A stretch of 52,398 nucleotides of DNA from Zoogloea oleivorans (GCF_008107625.1 NZ_SDKK01000012.1:21872-74269), one strand, 5' to 3'; positions 1 through 8,300 are shown, counted from the stretch's first letter. Numbers and translations: made by a program. The notes: generated by a model from the sequence alone, not told the origin.

Positions 1-2
1 CG

Positions 3-2270
3 GCCAGCCCGGCGCGCAAGCCGGCGCCAGCTGCCGCGCCGGCAAAGCCGGCGAAAACCGGCACGACCCTCATTTCCGGCGACAAGGTTGTCGCCCGGCA
101 GGATGTGGATGCGTTCGCCGAGGGCTCGGCGGTGCTCACCCGTGACGCCACCCGGGTCGAGGCCGACAAGCTTCAGTACTTCGAGCTCACCGACGAGGTG
201 GAGGCTACCGGCAATGTGCGCATGACCCGTGGCACCGACGAGATGACAGGCCCGCATGCGCGCATCAAGGTGCAGGAGCAGGTCGGCACCTTCGATTCGC
301 CCAGTTACGCCATCAGCCGTCCGCCGCGCCCGCCGCAGCCCGGTCAGCTGCCGCTGCTGCCAGGCCAGGCTGTGCCGCTGCGCCAGCAGCCGCTCACCGG
401 GCATGGCTCGGCCGACAAGCTGGATCTGGAAGGCGAGAACCAGTTCCGCTTCTTCAACGCCACCTGGACCAGTTGCAAGCCCGATCGCCCGGACTGGTAT
501 CTCAAGGCCAAGGAACTCCAGCTCGACTACGACAGCGAAGTGGGTGATGCCACCGGCGGGACGCTGGTGTTCAAGGGCGTGCCACTGGTTTACATGCCGT
601 GGGCGGATTTTCCGCTGGGTGAAAGCCGCAAGTCCGGGGTGTTGTCGCCCACCTTCGGTACGTCGAACAAGGTCGGTTTCGACCTCACGGTTCCGTATTA
701 TTTCAACATCGCACCAAACTACGACGACACCCTGACTGCCCGCTACATGGGGCGTCGCGGCCTGCAGATGCGCAACGAGCTGCGTTACATCACGCCGACC
801 CGCCGGGGCACCACCTACCTCGAATACATGCCGGAGGACCAGGTCGAGAAGCGCAGTCGCTACGCCGGTTCGGTCCGGCACGACGAGGTTTTCGGCAACG
901 GCTGGGCGGGCAACATCAACTTCTCCGGGGTGTCCGACCCGCTGTACTTCATCGACTTGAGCTCGCGCCTGGCCCTGACCTCACAGGTGAACCTCCTGCG
1001 TCAGGGCTCCCTGAGCTATTCGGGCGGCGGCTGGTGGACGGCCACCGGCATGCTGCAGGCTTTCCAGACCCTGCAGGACCCCAACGGAGCGACGGTCACC
1101 CAGCCTTACAAGCGGCTGCCCCAGCTGACCCTGAACGCCAATCGGCCCGAACTGCCGGGGGGCACCACCTTCCTGCTCAACAGCGAGTTCGTGGCCTTCA
1201 GCCATCCGACGCTCGACGAAGGCCGTCGCACGACCTTCTATCCGCAACTGGCGCTGCCGCTGCAGACCTCGGCCTTCTACGTGACGCCCAAGATCGGCGT
1301 CCACGCCACCCGCTACGATCTCGACCGGCGCACCAGCACCGGCGAGAACACGGTGACGCGCAGTGTGCCGATCGTGTCGGTGGATAGCGGTGTCAGTTTC
1401 GAGCGCGATACCAGCTTTGGTGGCCGGGACTACATCCATACCCTTGAGCCGCGGGTGTATTACCTCTACGTGCCGTATCGCGACCAGTCGATGATTCCGA
1501 ACTTCGATTCGGGATCCTACGACTTCAACCTCGCCCAGATCTTTGCCGAGAACATCTTTACCGGCGGCGACCGTATCGCCAACGCCAACCAGGTCACCAC
1601 CGCGGTCCAGACCCGCCTGATCGACCCGGCTACCGGCGCCGAGACCGTTCGTGCCGCCCTCGGCCCGCGTTTCTATTTCGAGGAGCAGCGGGTCTTCCTG
1701 GATTACAAGAACAAGAACGGCGTGGCGACGCGCAGCGGCAAGCAGCCCGACATGCTGGCTGCCGCCAGCGGGACCATCGCCCCGAAAACCCAGCTCGATA
1801 CGGCCTGGCAGTACAACACCCAGGAAAGCTGGACCGAGCGTTTCAACGTGGGCGTGCGTTACCAGCCGGCCTACGCCCGGGCGCTGGGTGTCAGCTGGCG
1901 CTACCGGCGCAATTATTCGAGCGACCCGGCTTCGCCCAACGGCTTCCGTGACATCGACCTTACCGGCCAGTGGCCCCTGTGGGGCAACTGGTATGGCGTC
2001 GGCCGCTACAATCGCAACCTGCGCGACCACCGTCTGACCCAGGGTATCGCCGGGGTCGAGTACAACGCCGGCTGCTGGGTCTTCCGCGGCGTGGTGCAGC
2101 ACTTGACCACCAGCGCCACCGACGTGAACCGTTCCTTCTTCTTCCAGCTCGAATTCAACGGCGCCGGCAGCCTGGGCTCCAGCCCGCTCAATGTGCTCCG
2201 TCGTGGCGTTCCCGGATATGGCAAGATCAACGACGGCTCCAACCCCTTCTCCAGCGACGACGCCTTCTGA
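3..2270 (+). CDS. lptD: LPS-assembly outer-membrane protein LptD (5' partial)
   Basis: The frame is open from base 3 with no stop, so the true start and signal peptide lie left of the window; about 755 residues are visible. LptD is the outer-membrane beta-barrel that, plugged by LptE, inserts lipopolysaccharide into the outer leaflet. The visible N-terminal part is an OstA/LptA-like jellyroll (EGSAVLTRD, GNVRMTRG), followed by a long aromatic-rich barrel domain. A cysteine in TWTSCKP (codon 474-476) matches the jellyroll-side cysteine used for disulfide maturation in E. coli. Near the C-terminus YNAGCW (codon 2073-2075) carries one cysteine where E. coli has two adjacent ones. surA begins 15 bp downstream, the classic LptD-chaperone arrangement. 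Identification is firm; only the 5' end is unknown. Confidence 0.95.
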   Translation, partial: ASPARKPAPAAAPAKPAKTGTTLISGDKVVARQDVDAFAEGSAVLTRDATRVEADKLQYFELTDEVEATGNVRMTRGTDEMTGPHARIKVQEQVGTFDSPSYAISRPPRPPQPGQLPLLPGQAVPLRQQPLTGHGSADKLDLEGENQFRFFNATWTSCKPDRPDWYLKAKELQLDYDSEVGDATGGTLVFKGVPLVYMPWADFPLGESRKSGVLSPTFGTSNKVGFDLTVPYYFNIAPNYDDTLTARYMGRRGLQMRNELRYITPTRRGTTYLEYMPEDQVEKRSRYAGSVRHDEVFGNGWAGNINFSGVSDPLYFIDLSSRLALTSQVNLLRQGSLSYSGGGWWTATGMLQAFQTLQDPNGATVTQPYKRLPQLTLNANRPELPGGTTFLLNSEFVAFSHPTLDEGRRTTFYPQLALPLQTSAFYVTPKIGVHATRYDLDRRTSTGENTVTRSVPIVSVDSGVSFERDTSFGGRDYIHTLEPRVYYLYVPYRDQSMIPNFDSGSYDFNLAQIFAENIFTGGDRIANANQVTTAVQTRLIDPATGAETVRAALGPRFYFEEQRVFLDYKNKNGVATRSGKQPDMLAAASGTIAPKTQLDTAWQYNTQESWTERFNVGVRYQPAYARALGVSWRYRRNYSSDPASPNGFRDIDLTGQWPLWGNWYGVGRYNRNLRDHRLTQGIAGVEYNAGCWVFRGVVQHLTTSATDVNRSFFFQLEFNGAGSLGSSPLNVLRRGVPGYGKINDGSNPFSSDDAF

Positions 2271-2285
2271 AAGACCGCCCCACTC

Positions 2286-3584
2286 ATGAAACTGATCGTC
2301 TCCCTGCTTGCCGCCTCCCTGTTCGCCCACTCAGCCCTTGCTGCCGACGGGCCGGTGGAGGTGGACCGCATCGTGGCTGTCGTGAACAGCGAAGTCATTA
2401 CCCGCTCCGACCTGCGCCTGCGCGTCGACCAAGTGACCCGTCAGCTCTCCCGGCAAGGCACCACGCTGCCGCCTGCCGAGGTCCTCGAAAAACAGGTCCT
2501 GGAGCGCCAGATCATCGAGCGCCTGCAACTGCAACTGGCCACCGAGACCTCCCTGCGTGTCGATGATGTGACCCTCGACCGGGCCCTGGGCCGGATTGCC
2601 GACAACAACAAACTGTCGATGACCGATTTCCGCAAGGCGCTCGAGAAGGACGGTCTCTCCTGGGAGCGCTTCCGCGAAGAGGTGCGCAACGAGATCCTCC
2701 TGACCCGCGTGCGCGAGCGCGAAGTGGAAGGGCGCATCGTGGTCTCCGATGCGGAGGTCAGCAACTTCCTGGCCAACCCGGAAAACGTGGTCGGCAAGGA
2801 AGAGTACAACCTGTCCCACATCCTGTTCCGCACCCCTGAAGGCGCGAGCCCCGAGCAACTGGCCCGGGTGCGTGCCAAGGCCGAGGGCGTGGCCGCCCGC
2901 ATTACCCGTGGCGAGGCCTTCGACAAGCTGGCCGCCAGCTACTCCGATGCACCGGACGCCCTGTCGGGCGGCAACCTGGGCTGGCGCAGTGCCGAGCGCC
3001 TGCCAGGCATCTTTGCCGAAGCCGTTGCCGGCCTCAAGCCCGGCGAGACGACGCCGATCCTGCGCAGCGCCGCCGGCTTCCACATCGTCCGGGTGGTGGA
3101 CAGCAAGGGAGGCAGCCAGGCCGCGGCGCCGGTGCAGGTCCAGCAGACCCGCGCCCGTCACATCCTGATCAAGACCAGCGAAGTGGTTTCCGACGCCGAC
3201 GCCCGCCGGCGCCTGACCGACCTGCGCGAGCGCGTCGTTCAGGGCGGTGCCAACTTTGCCGACCTGGCCAAGGTGCATTCGGCCGACCTGTCCGCCTCCA
3301 AGGGCGGCGATCTGGGCTGGATCTACCCGGGCGATACGGTGCCCGAGTTCGAACAGGCCATGGAAGCCCTCAAGCCGGGCGAACTCAGCCAACCGGTCCA
3401 GTCACCCTTCGGCTGGCACCTGATCGTGGTCGAAGAGCGCCGTGTGCAGGATGTCTCCGACGACCGCAAGCGCGCCGCCGCCCGTAACGCCCTGCGCGAC
3501 CGCAAGGCCGACGAAGCCTACCAGGACTGGTTGCGCCAACTGCGCGACCGGGCCTACGTGGAATACCGCCTCGAAGAAAAGTAA
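2286..3584 (+). CDS. surA: Periplasmic chaperone / peptidyl-prolyl isomerase SurA
   Basis: SurA escorts unfolded outer-membrane proteins, LptD among them, across the periplasm. The 432-residue product matches the usual length of about 430. A signal peptide (hydrophobic core LLAASLFAHSALA) is probably cleaved near residue 19. The N-terminal chaperone domain starts with VEVDRIVAVVNSEVITRSDL. Two parvulin-type PPIase domains follow, beginning near EYNLSHILFRTPEG (about 172-272) and TRARHILIKTSE (about 286-385), then a C-terminal helix. The gene lies 15 bp after lptD, so the two are probably co-transcribed and supply client and chaperone together. A hairpin with only a weak T-run follows the stop codon. 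Confidence 0.96.
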   Translation: MKLIVSLLAASLFAHSALAADGPVEVDRIVAVVNSEVITRSDLRLRVDQVTRQLSRQGTTLPPAEVLEKQVLERQIIERLQLQLATETSLRVDDVTLDRALGRIADNNKLSMTDFRKALEKDGLSWERFREEVRNEILLTRVREREVEGRIVVSDAEVSNFLANPENVVGKEEYNLSHILFRTPEGASPEQLARVRAKAEGVAARITRGEAFDKLAASYSDAPDALSGGNLGWRSAERLPGIFAEAVAGLKPGETTPILRSAAGFHIVRVVDSKGGSQAAAPVQVQQTRARHILIKTSEVVSDADARRRLTDLRERVVQGGANFADLAKVHSADLSASKGGDLGWIYPGDTVPEFEQAMEALKPGELSQPVQSPFGWHLIVVEERRVQDVSDDRKRAAARNALRDRKADEAYQDWLRQLRDRAYVEYRLEEK

Positions 3585-3591
3585 GGGGAAC

Positions 3592-3621
3592 ACGGGCGTC
3601 GACTCCCGGTCTGACGCCCGT
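3592..3621 (+). terminator. Hairpin between surA and pdxA (possible attenuator)
   Basis: A 9-bp perfect stem, acgggcgtc (3592-3600) with gacgcccgt (3613-3621), encloses a 12-nt loop. The following sequence is pyrimidine-rich (actcttccttt) but lacks a clean T-run. It could partly terminate or stabilise the surA mRNA; full termination is doubtful because no new promoter is obvious before pdxA. Confidence 0.45.
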
Positions 3622-3676
3622 ACTCTTCCTTTCCCCGGCGCCTCTCATGGCGCCCCTCCAGCCAGTACCCCCCAAG

Positions 3677-4666
3677 ATGTCTACCCAGATTCCCGTTCTC
3701 GCCATCACCAGCGGTGAGCCCGCCGGTATCGGCCCCGACCTGTGCGCTGCTCTGCCGCGTCGCGAGTGGCCGGCCCGTCTCGTCGTGCTCGGCGACCGCG
3801 AGATGATCGCCGCCCGCATCCACGCCGTCGAACCATCCCTCGATATCATCGACTACACCCGCGATGGCGCACCTCGCGAGGGCTGCCTCGAAGTGCTGCA
3901 TGTGCCGCTGGCCATGCCGGCCAGCGCCGGCAAGCTCGACCCGGTCAATGCCCGTTACGTGCTGGATGTGCTCGATCGGGCCATCGCTGGCTGCAAGTCC
4001 GGCGAGTTCGCCGGCATGGTCACCGCACCGGTGCACAAGGGCATCATCTGCGACGCCGGCGTGCCCTTTTCCGGCCACACCGAATATCTCGCCGAAGCCA
4101 CCGGCACGCCGCTGGTGGTGATGATGCTGGTCGGTGGCGGCCTGCGGGTGGCGCTGGCCACCACCCACCTGCCGCTCAAGGACGTCTCCGCCGCGATCAC
4201 CCGGCCGCTGCTCGTCGATACCTTGCGCATCCTCCACAAGGATCTGCAGGCGCGCTTCGGCCTGGCTGCTCCGCGCATCCTGGTGGCCGGCCTCAACCCC
4301 CACGCGGGGGAGGGCGGCCATATGGGCAGCGAGGAAATCGAAGTCATCACCCCGGTGCTCGACGCGCTGCGTGCCGAAGGCATGCAACTGATCGGCCCGC
4401 TGCCGGCCGACACGCTGTTTGTACCGCACACCCTCGAGCAGGGCGATGCGGTGCTCGCCATGTACCACGACCAGGGCTTGCCGGTGCTCAAGCACGCCAG
4501 CTTTGGCGGCGGCGTTAACGTCACCCTCGGTCTGCCGATCATCCGCACGTCGGTGGATCACGGCACCGCCCTCGATCTGGCCGGCAGCGGCCGGGCCGAT
4601 CCGGGCAGCCTGTTTGCCGCGGTGGAGCTGGCGATTGCGATGGCCGCCGGTCGGCCCAAGGTATGA
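3677..4666 (+). CDS. pdxA: 4-hydroxythreonine-4-phosphate dehydrogenase PdxA
   Basis: PdxA oxidises 4-phosphohydroxy-L-threonine with NAD, a step of the DXP-dependent pyridoxal phosphate pathway. The ATG at 3677 is chosen because it gives 329 residues, the E. coli length, and places SGEPAGIGPD at the expected distance from the N-terminus. An in-frame ATG at 3647 would add ten proline-rich residues; neither start has a good ribosome-binding site. Metal-binding histidines are visible in GHTEYLAEAT, NPHAGEGGHMG and MYHDQGLP. The stop overlaps the ATG of the patatin-like gene (ATGA at 4663-4666), implying translational coupling. In enterobacteria pdxA is followed directly by rsmA; here one gene intervenes. 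Confidence 0.95.
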   Translation: MSTQIPVLAITSGEPAGIGPDLCAALPRREWPARLVVLGDREMIAARIHAVEPSLDIIDYTRDGAPREGCLEVLHVPLAMPASAGKLDPVNARYVLDVLDRAIAGCKSGEFAGMVTAPVHKGIICDAGVPFSGHTEYLAEATGTPLVVMMLVGGGLRVALATTHLPLKDVSAAITRPLLVDTLRILHKDLQARFGLAAPRILVAGLNPHAGEGGHMGSEEIEVITPVLDALRAEGMQLIGPLPADTLFVPHTLEQGDAVLAMYHDQGLPVLKHASFGGGVNVTLGLPIIRTSVDHGTALDLAGSGRADPGSLFAAVELAIAMAAGRPKV

Positions 4667-5562
4667 ACACACGTCGACGTCTTCTGCTCGGTGGTGCCTC
4701 TGCGCTGGGTCTGGCGGCCTGCGGCGAGCTGCCCCGCAAACCCGATCTGCCGGCTCCGCGCCCGGCAGCGGCCCGCCTCAAACCAAGGATTGCACTGGCC
4801 CTGGGGGGCGGCGCTGCCCGCGGTTTTGCCCACATTGGCGTGATCAAGGCTCTCGAAACCAACGGTATCGTGCCCGACTTCGTGGTCGGTACCAGTGCCG
4901 GTTCGGTGGTCGGTGCGCTCTACGCCGCCGGCCACGGCCCGTTCGAGCTGCAGAAGCTGGCGATCCAGCTGGATGAATCCTCGGTGACCGACTGGAGCCT
5001 GTTCGACCGCGGCGTCATCAAGGGCGAGGCGCTGGAGCGCTTCATCAACACGAACGTGGGCAACCGCCCGATCGAAGGCCTCAAGCGCCGTTTCGCGGCC
5101 GTCGCCACCGACTTGCAGAGCGGTGAGCCGATCATCTTCCAGCGTGGCAATACTGGCACCGCCGTGCGCGCCTCGTCGTCGATTCCCGGTGTCTTTCCAC
5201 CGGTGGCCATCGGCGGGCGCGAATACGTGGATGGCGGTCTGGTGGCGCCGATTCCGGTCAAGGAGGCGCGTTCCCTCGGGGCCGATATCGTGATTGCCGT
5301 GGATATTTCCGGGCGTCCCAGCGGCAAGAAGAACCAGGGCAGCCTCGACGTGCTGCTCGACACCATCGCCATCATGGGCGGCGCCCTCGGCAAGGTGGAG
5401 CTGCACGGTGCTGAAGTGGTGATCAGCCCGGACATGCGCGGCCTGGCATCGACCAACTTCCAGCAGCGCCACGAGGCGATCCTGGCGGGTGAGAAGGTCG
5501 GCTTTGCCGCCATAGCAAGAGTTAAGGACGCGATTGCGGCCTGGGAGAGAAAAAATGGCTGA
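4663..5562 (+). CDS. Patatin-like phospholipase, predicted lipoprotein
   Basis: This 299-residue serine hydrolase belongs to the patatin/RssA-type family. The oxyanion-hole loop GGGAARGFAH starts at residue 48. The nucleophile motif GTSAG has Ser78, and the catalytic Asp lies in VDGG (Asp190), so the Ser-Asp dyad is intact. The N-terminus combines an arginine cluster (RRRLLLGG) with a lipobox LAAC-G at Cys20, so it is probably a Tat- or Sec-exported lipoprotein; RssA itself is cytoplasmic. The gene overlaps pdxA by 4 bp and rsmA by 8 bp, so it is fully embedded in the operon. Its substrate is unknown; a role in envelope lipid turnover is inferred only from export and neighbours. Confidence 0.9.
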   Translation: MNTRRRLLLGGASALGLAACGELPRKPDLPAPRPAAARLKPRIALALGGGAARGFAHIGVIKALETNGIVPDFVVGTSAGSVVGALYAAGHGPFELQKLAIQLDESSVTDWSLFDRGVIKGEALERFINTNVGNRPIEGLKRRFAAVATDLQSGEPIIFQRGNTGTAVRASSSIPGVFPPVAIGGREYVDGGLVAPIPVKEARSLGADIVIAVDISGRPSGKKNQGSLDVLLDTIAIMGGALGKVELHGAEVVISPDMRGLASTNFQQRHEAILAGEKVGFAAIARVKDAIAAWERKNG

Positions 5563-6367
5563 AGAAGAACGGACGACCGAGCAACATTTCGCGCGCAAGC
5601 GCTTTGGCCAGAATTTCCTGTCCGACCACAACATCATCCGCAAGATCATCGACGCGATCCGCCCGGCGGCCGACGACCGCATGGTGGAAATCGGACCGGG
5701 CCTTGGCGCAATGACCGAGCCGCTGATGGCGCGCCTCGATCACCTGCACGTGGTCGAGATCGATCGCGACCTGATCGCCCGTCTCAAGACGGCCCATTCG
5801 CCGGACAAGCTCACCATTCACGAAGGCGACGCCCTCAAGTTCGACTTCGGCAGTCTGGTGGCCGATGGCGCGCCGCTGCGGGTGGTCGGCAATCTGCCCT
5901 ACAACATCTCCACGCCCATCCTCTTTCACCTGGCCGATTACGCCGAGCAGGTGAAGGACATGACCTTCATGCTGCAGAAGGAGGTGGTGATGCGCATGGT
6001 CGGCTCGCCGGGCACGGAAGAGTACGGCCGCCTGTCGGTGATGCTGCAGTACCGCTTCAACATGTTCCGCATGTTCGACGTGCCGCCGGGGGCTTTCCGC
6101 CCGGCACCGAAGGTCATGTCGAGCATCGTGCGCATGGTGCCCAAGCCGCGGGCCGAGTGCACCGCGACCGACGAAGCCCTGCTTGGCAAGATCGTCACCG
6201 CCGCCTTTGGCCAGCGTCGCAAGACGCTGCGCAACACGTTGCGCGAGTTTCTGGATGAAAGCGGATTCGCAGCCCTCGGCATCGATCCGGGCCTGCGCGG
6301 CGAGCGGCTCAGCATGGAAGCGTTCGTGGGCATCGCCAACTACGTGGCAGCCCGCCCGGCTTCCTGA
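5555..6367 (+). CDS. rsmA: 16S rRNA (adenine-N6,N6)-dimethyltransferase RsmA/KsgA
   Basis: RsmA dimethylates two adjacent adenines in helix 45 of 16S rRNA during late 30S assembly, using S-adenosylmethionine. The product is 270 residues (E. coli 273). The start motif FGQNFLSD, the SAM-binding loop EIGPGLG (residues 45-51) and the catalytic NLPY motif (113-116) are all present. The ATG at 5555 is preferred over a TTG 21 bp upstream because a GGAGAGA ribosome-binding site lies just before it. It overlaps the end of the patatin-like gene by 8 bp and is the last gene of the operon, followed by a strong terminator. Confidence 0.97.
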   Translation: MAEEERTTEQHFARKRFGQNFLSDHNIIRKIIDAIRPAADDRMVEIGPGLGAMTEPLMARLDHLHVVEIDRDLIARLKTAHSPDKLTIHEGDALKFDFGSLVADGAPLRVVGNLPYNISTPILFHLADYAEQVKDMTFMLQKEVVMRMVGSPGTEEYGRLSVMLQYRFNMFRMFDVPPGAFRPAPKVMSSIVRMVPKPRAECTATDEALLGKIVTAAFGQRRKTLRNTLREFLDESGFAALGIDPGLRGERLSMEAFVGIANYVAARPAS

Positions 6368-6386
6368 GCGCCGCCGTACAGCAATA

Positions 6387-6431
6387 AAAAGGCCCGCCAC
6401 CGGCGCGTAACGCGCACGGGGCGGGCCTTTT
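6387..6431. terminator. Bidirectional rho-independent terminator after rsmA
   Basis: An 11-bp stem, aaaaggcccgc (6387-6397) with gcgggcctttt (6421-6431), has A-run and T-run flanks on its two sides. It can end both the rightward lptD-rsmA transcript and the leftward DUF2892 transcript. Confidence 0.9.
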
Positions 6432-6457
6432 CATGAACGGCTGTTTTGAGTCGGCGC

Positions 6458-6649
6458 TCAGTCCTTTTTCATCGGACAGGTGCTCATGCCGAGCAGCGGG
6501 TATACCGGGCAGAAGCCGGTCAGGCCGGTGGCGAGGGGCACCACGCCGATCCACGCCCATACCGGACCGCCGAGGGCTGCCCAGGCCACCAGGGCCACGC
6601 CGCCGCCAATCCGCAAAATCTTGTCGATACCGCCCACGTTCGTTTTCAT
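6458..6649 (-). CDS. DUF2892 (YgaP-type) small inner-membrane protein
   Basis: A 63-residue protein with two hydrophobic helices (GGGVALVAWAALG and AWIGVVPLATGLTG) ending in FCPVYPLLGMSTC, the pattern of the DUF2892 membrane domain found at the C-terminus of the rhodanese YgaP. The ATG is supported by a strong GGAGG ribosome-binding site 6 nt upstream. There is no fused rhodanese domain. Two C-terminal cysteines (FCP and STCP) are typical of the family. Its function is unknown; links to sulfur or redox chemistry come only from YgaP. A palindromic candidate operator lies 65 bp upstream, just beyond the end of a Crp/Fnr regulator gene. Confidence 0.85.
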   Translation of the reverse strand: MKTNVGGIDKILRIGGGVALVAWAALGGPVWAWIGVVPLATGLTGFCPVYPLLGMSTCPMKKD

Positions 6650-6686
6650 GATCGCCTCCAGGTACGTTTGTCTATCAGGTGCCTGT

Positions 6687-6729
6687 ATTTGACCCTTGTC
6701 GAGGGAGGGTGTCTGTAACCTTGGTTACA
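6687..6729 (-). promoter_or_regulatory. Candidate Crp/Fnr-type operator and class II promoter of the DUF2892 gene
   Basis: TGTAACC-TT-GGTTACA at 6714-6729 is a 7-bp inverted repeat with a 2-nt spacer. On the leftward strand a TCAAAT hexamer (6692-6687; 4 of 6 matches to TATAAT) would place transcription start near 6680. The palindrome centre would then sit about 41.5 bp upstream, the class II position for Crp/Fnr activators. The geometry is seen in the sequence; binding by the adjacent regulator is inference. Confidence 0.45.
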
Positions 6730-6738
6730 CAGCCCGGA

Positions 6739-7401
6739 TCAGCCGCCGGCGATGCGGCGCAGGCCAGCCGGGTCGAGGATTTCCACCTGCTCCCGCGAGA
6801 GGCCCACCAGGCTTTGTTCGGCGAAGCCCTTGAGCAGGCGGCTGACGATTTCACGCACGCTGCCCAGTTCGTCGGCGAGTTGCTGGTGAGTGGTGTGTAC
6901 GCGCTGGCCCTTGCCCAGCAGGAGTGCAGCGAGGCGCTGGTCGAGCTTGCGGAAGGCCACTTCCTCGATCAGCTGCATCAGGTCGGCGATACGCTCGGAA
7001 AACAGCTGGAAGATGAAATCGCGAAAGGCCGGCTCGCCGAGCAGCGCCTGAAAATCGGCGATGGGCAGGACCAGCAGCGTGGTTTCGGATTCGCTGACAC
7101 CGCGGGCGTTGTAGGGCGTCTGGCCGAGCAGGCAGGCCGAGGAGATGATGCAAGTCTCGCCCGGCGTGACCCGGTAGAGCGGCAGCTCGCGCCCGTTGGG
7201 CGCGGCCTTGACGACCCGGATACTGCCCGACAGCACGAAGGGAAAACCCTGGCAGGGTTGGCGCTCATCGAAAACCGTGGTGCCCGCCGGGATGGTGAGC
7301 AAGCGGGCCCGCTCCTGCAGACGCGACCGGGCGGCCTCCGACAGGTGCTCGAGGATCGGGTAGAGGGCGAGGGCGTTGCTGCCGGCCACGGGGATACTCA
7401 T
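6739..7401 (-). CDS. Crp/Fnr family transcriptional regulator
   Basis: This is a 220-residue regulator. The N-terminal cyclic-nucleotide-binding-like beta-roll runs over about residues 15-125 (PILEHLSEAARSRL, FPFVLSGSIRVVK), followed by a dimerisation helix and a C-terminal winged helix (about 150-215; HQQLADELGSVREIVSRLL is the HTH). Cysteines lie at residues 50, 84 and 90 (GETCIISSAC). The Fnr N-terminal [4Fe-4S] cysteine cluster is absent, so it is not a classical Fnr. The ATG at 7401 overlaps the stop of xth (ATGA); longer upstream frames run antisense-like through xth and are rejected. The ligand is unknown; the paired cysteines allow thiol or metal sensing, which is speculative. Confidence 0.88.
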   Translation of the reverse strand: MSIPVAGSNALALYPILEHLSEAARSRLQERARLLTIPAGTTVFDERQPCQGFPFVLSGSIRVVKAAPNGRELPLYRVTPGETCIISSACLLGQTPYNARGVSESETTLLVLPIADFQALLGEPAFRDFIFQLFSERIADLMQLIEEVAFRKLDQRLAALLLGKGQRVHTTHQQLADELGSVREIVSRLLKGFAEQSLVGLSREQVEILDPAGLRRIAGG

Positions 7402-8156
7402 GCGAGTTCGATGACCACCGGCGTGTGGTCGGACGGGCGCTCCAGCTTGCGCGGTTCCTTGTCGGTGTAGCAGGCGCTGCATTTGTCCACCAGTGGCGCG
7501 GAGATCAGCAGGTGGTCGATGCGCAGGCCGAAGTTGCGGCGGAAGGCCATGAGCCGGTAGTCCCACCAGGAGAAGCTGCGTTCGGGCTGTTCGAAGAGAC
7601 GGAAAGCGTCAGTCAGGCCGAGGGCGATCAAGGCCTTGAAGGCGTCCCGTTCGGGCACCGATACGTGGATCTCGTCCTTCCAGTCCGGGTGGGCGTCGCG
7701 GTCTTCCGGTGCCACGTTGTAGTCACCGGCGAGGACCAGCTTTGGCGTGCTCTGCAGCTCGGACTTCAGCCAGCCGGTCAGGGCTTCGAGCCAGGCCATC
7801 TTGTAGGCGAACTTCTCGGAGCCCACGGCCTGGCCGTTGGGAAAGTAGCCGCAAACGATGCGCACCCCGTCGAGGGTGCCGGCGATGATGCGCTTTTGCT
7901 CGTCGGCAAAGCCGGGAATGTCATAAACCACGTCGGCCAGCGGTTCTTTGGTGAGGATGGCCACGCCGTTGTAGGTCTTCTGTCCGTTGAACACGGCGTG
8001 GTAGCCGGCGGCTTCAATCTCGGCGAGGGGAAAGCCCTTGTTCTCGCATTTGAGTTCCTGCAGGCACAGGGCATCGGGCTGGTGTGCGGCCAGCCAGTCG
8101 AGGACGTGGGGCAGGCGGACCTTGAGGGAATTGACGTTCCAGGTGGCGATTTTCAT
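7398..8156 (-). CDS. xth: Exodeoxyribonuclease III
   Basis: A 252-residue AP endonuclease/3'-5' exonuclease of the ExoIII family, acting in base-excision repair of abasic sites and blocked 3' ends. The metal and catalytic residues are recognisable: N-terminal MKIATWNVNSL, Glu34 in LQELK, GDYNVAPEDRD, the RIDHLL segment and the terminal SDHTPV. The ATG at 8156 begins exactly at the conserved MKIATWN; an in-frame extension to 8216 is poorly conserved in character and dropped. The stop overlaps the start of the Crp/Fnr gene, so the two are probably translated from one mRNA. Confidence 0.94.
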   Translation of the reverse strand: MKIATWNVNSLKVRLPHVLDWLAAHQPDALCLQELKCENKGFPLAEIEAAGYHAVFNGQKTYNGVAILTKEPLADVVYDIPGFADEQKRIIAGTLDGVRIVCGYFPNGQAVGSEKFAYKMAWLEALTGWLKSELQSTPKLVLAGDYNVAPEDRDAHPDWKDEIHVSVPERDAFKALIALGLTDAFRLFEQPERSFSWWDYRLMAFRRNFGLRIDHLLISAPLVDKCSACYTDKEPRKLERPSDHTPVVIELA

Positions 8157-8300
8157 GGGGGGCTGTAATCCAGTGCCGGCAGGGCTTTTGATTTTATCGT
8201 CGGGGTGTGGCTGCACGGTCAGCCACGCGTGCCCATTGTGCCAGTCACGCCTTCCCGGGCAAACGGCTGCCGGTTGTCCGGTGGTGGGGGAGGATACGAA

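Noticed and set aside
981-2330. Long leftward open frame antisense to lptD
   Set aside because: Composition is that of a mirror frame of GC-rich coding DNA; lptD on the other strand has clear domains.
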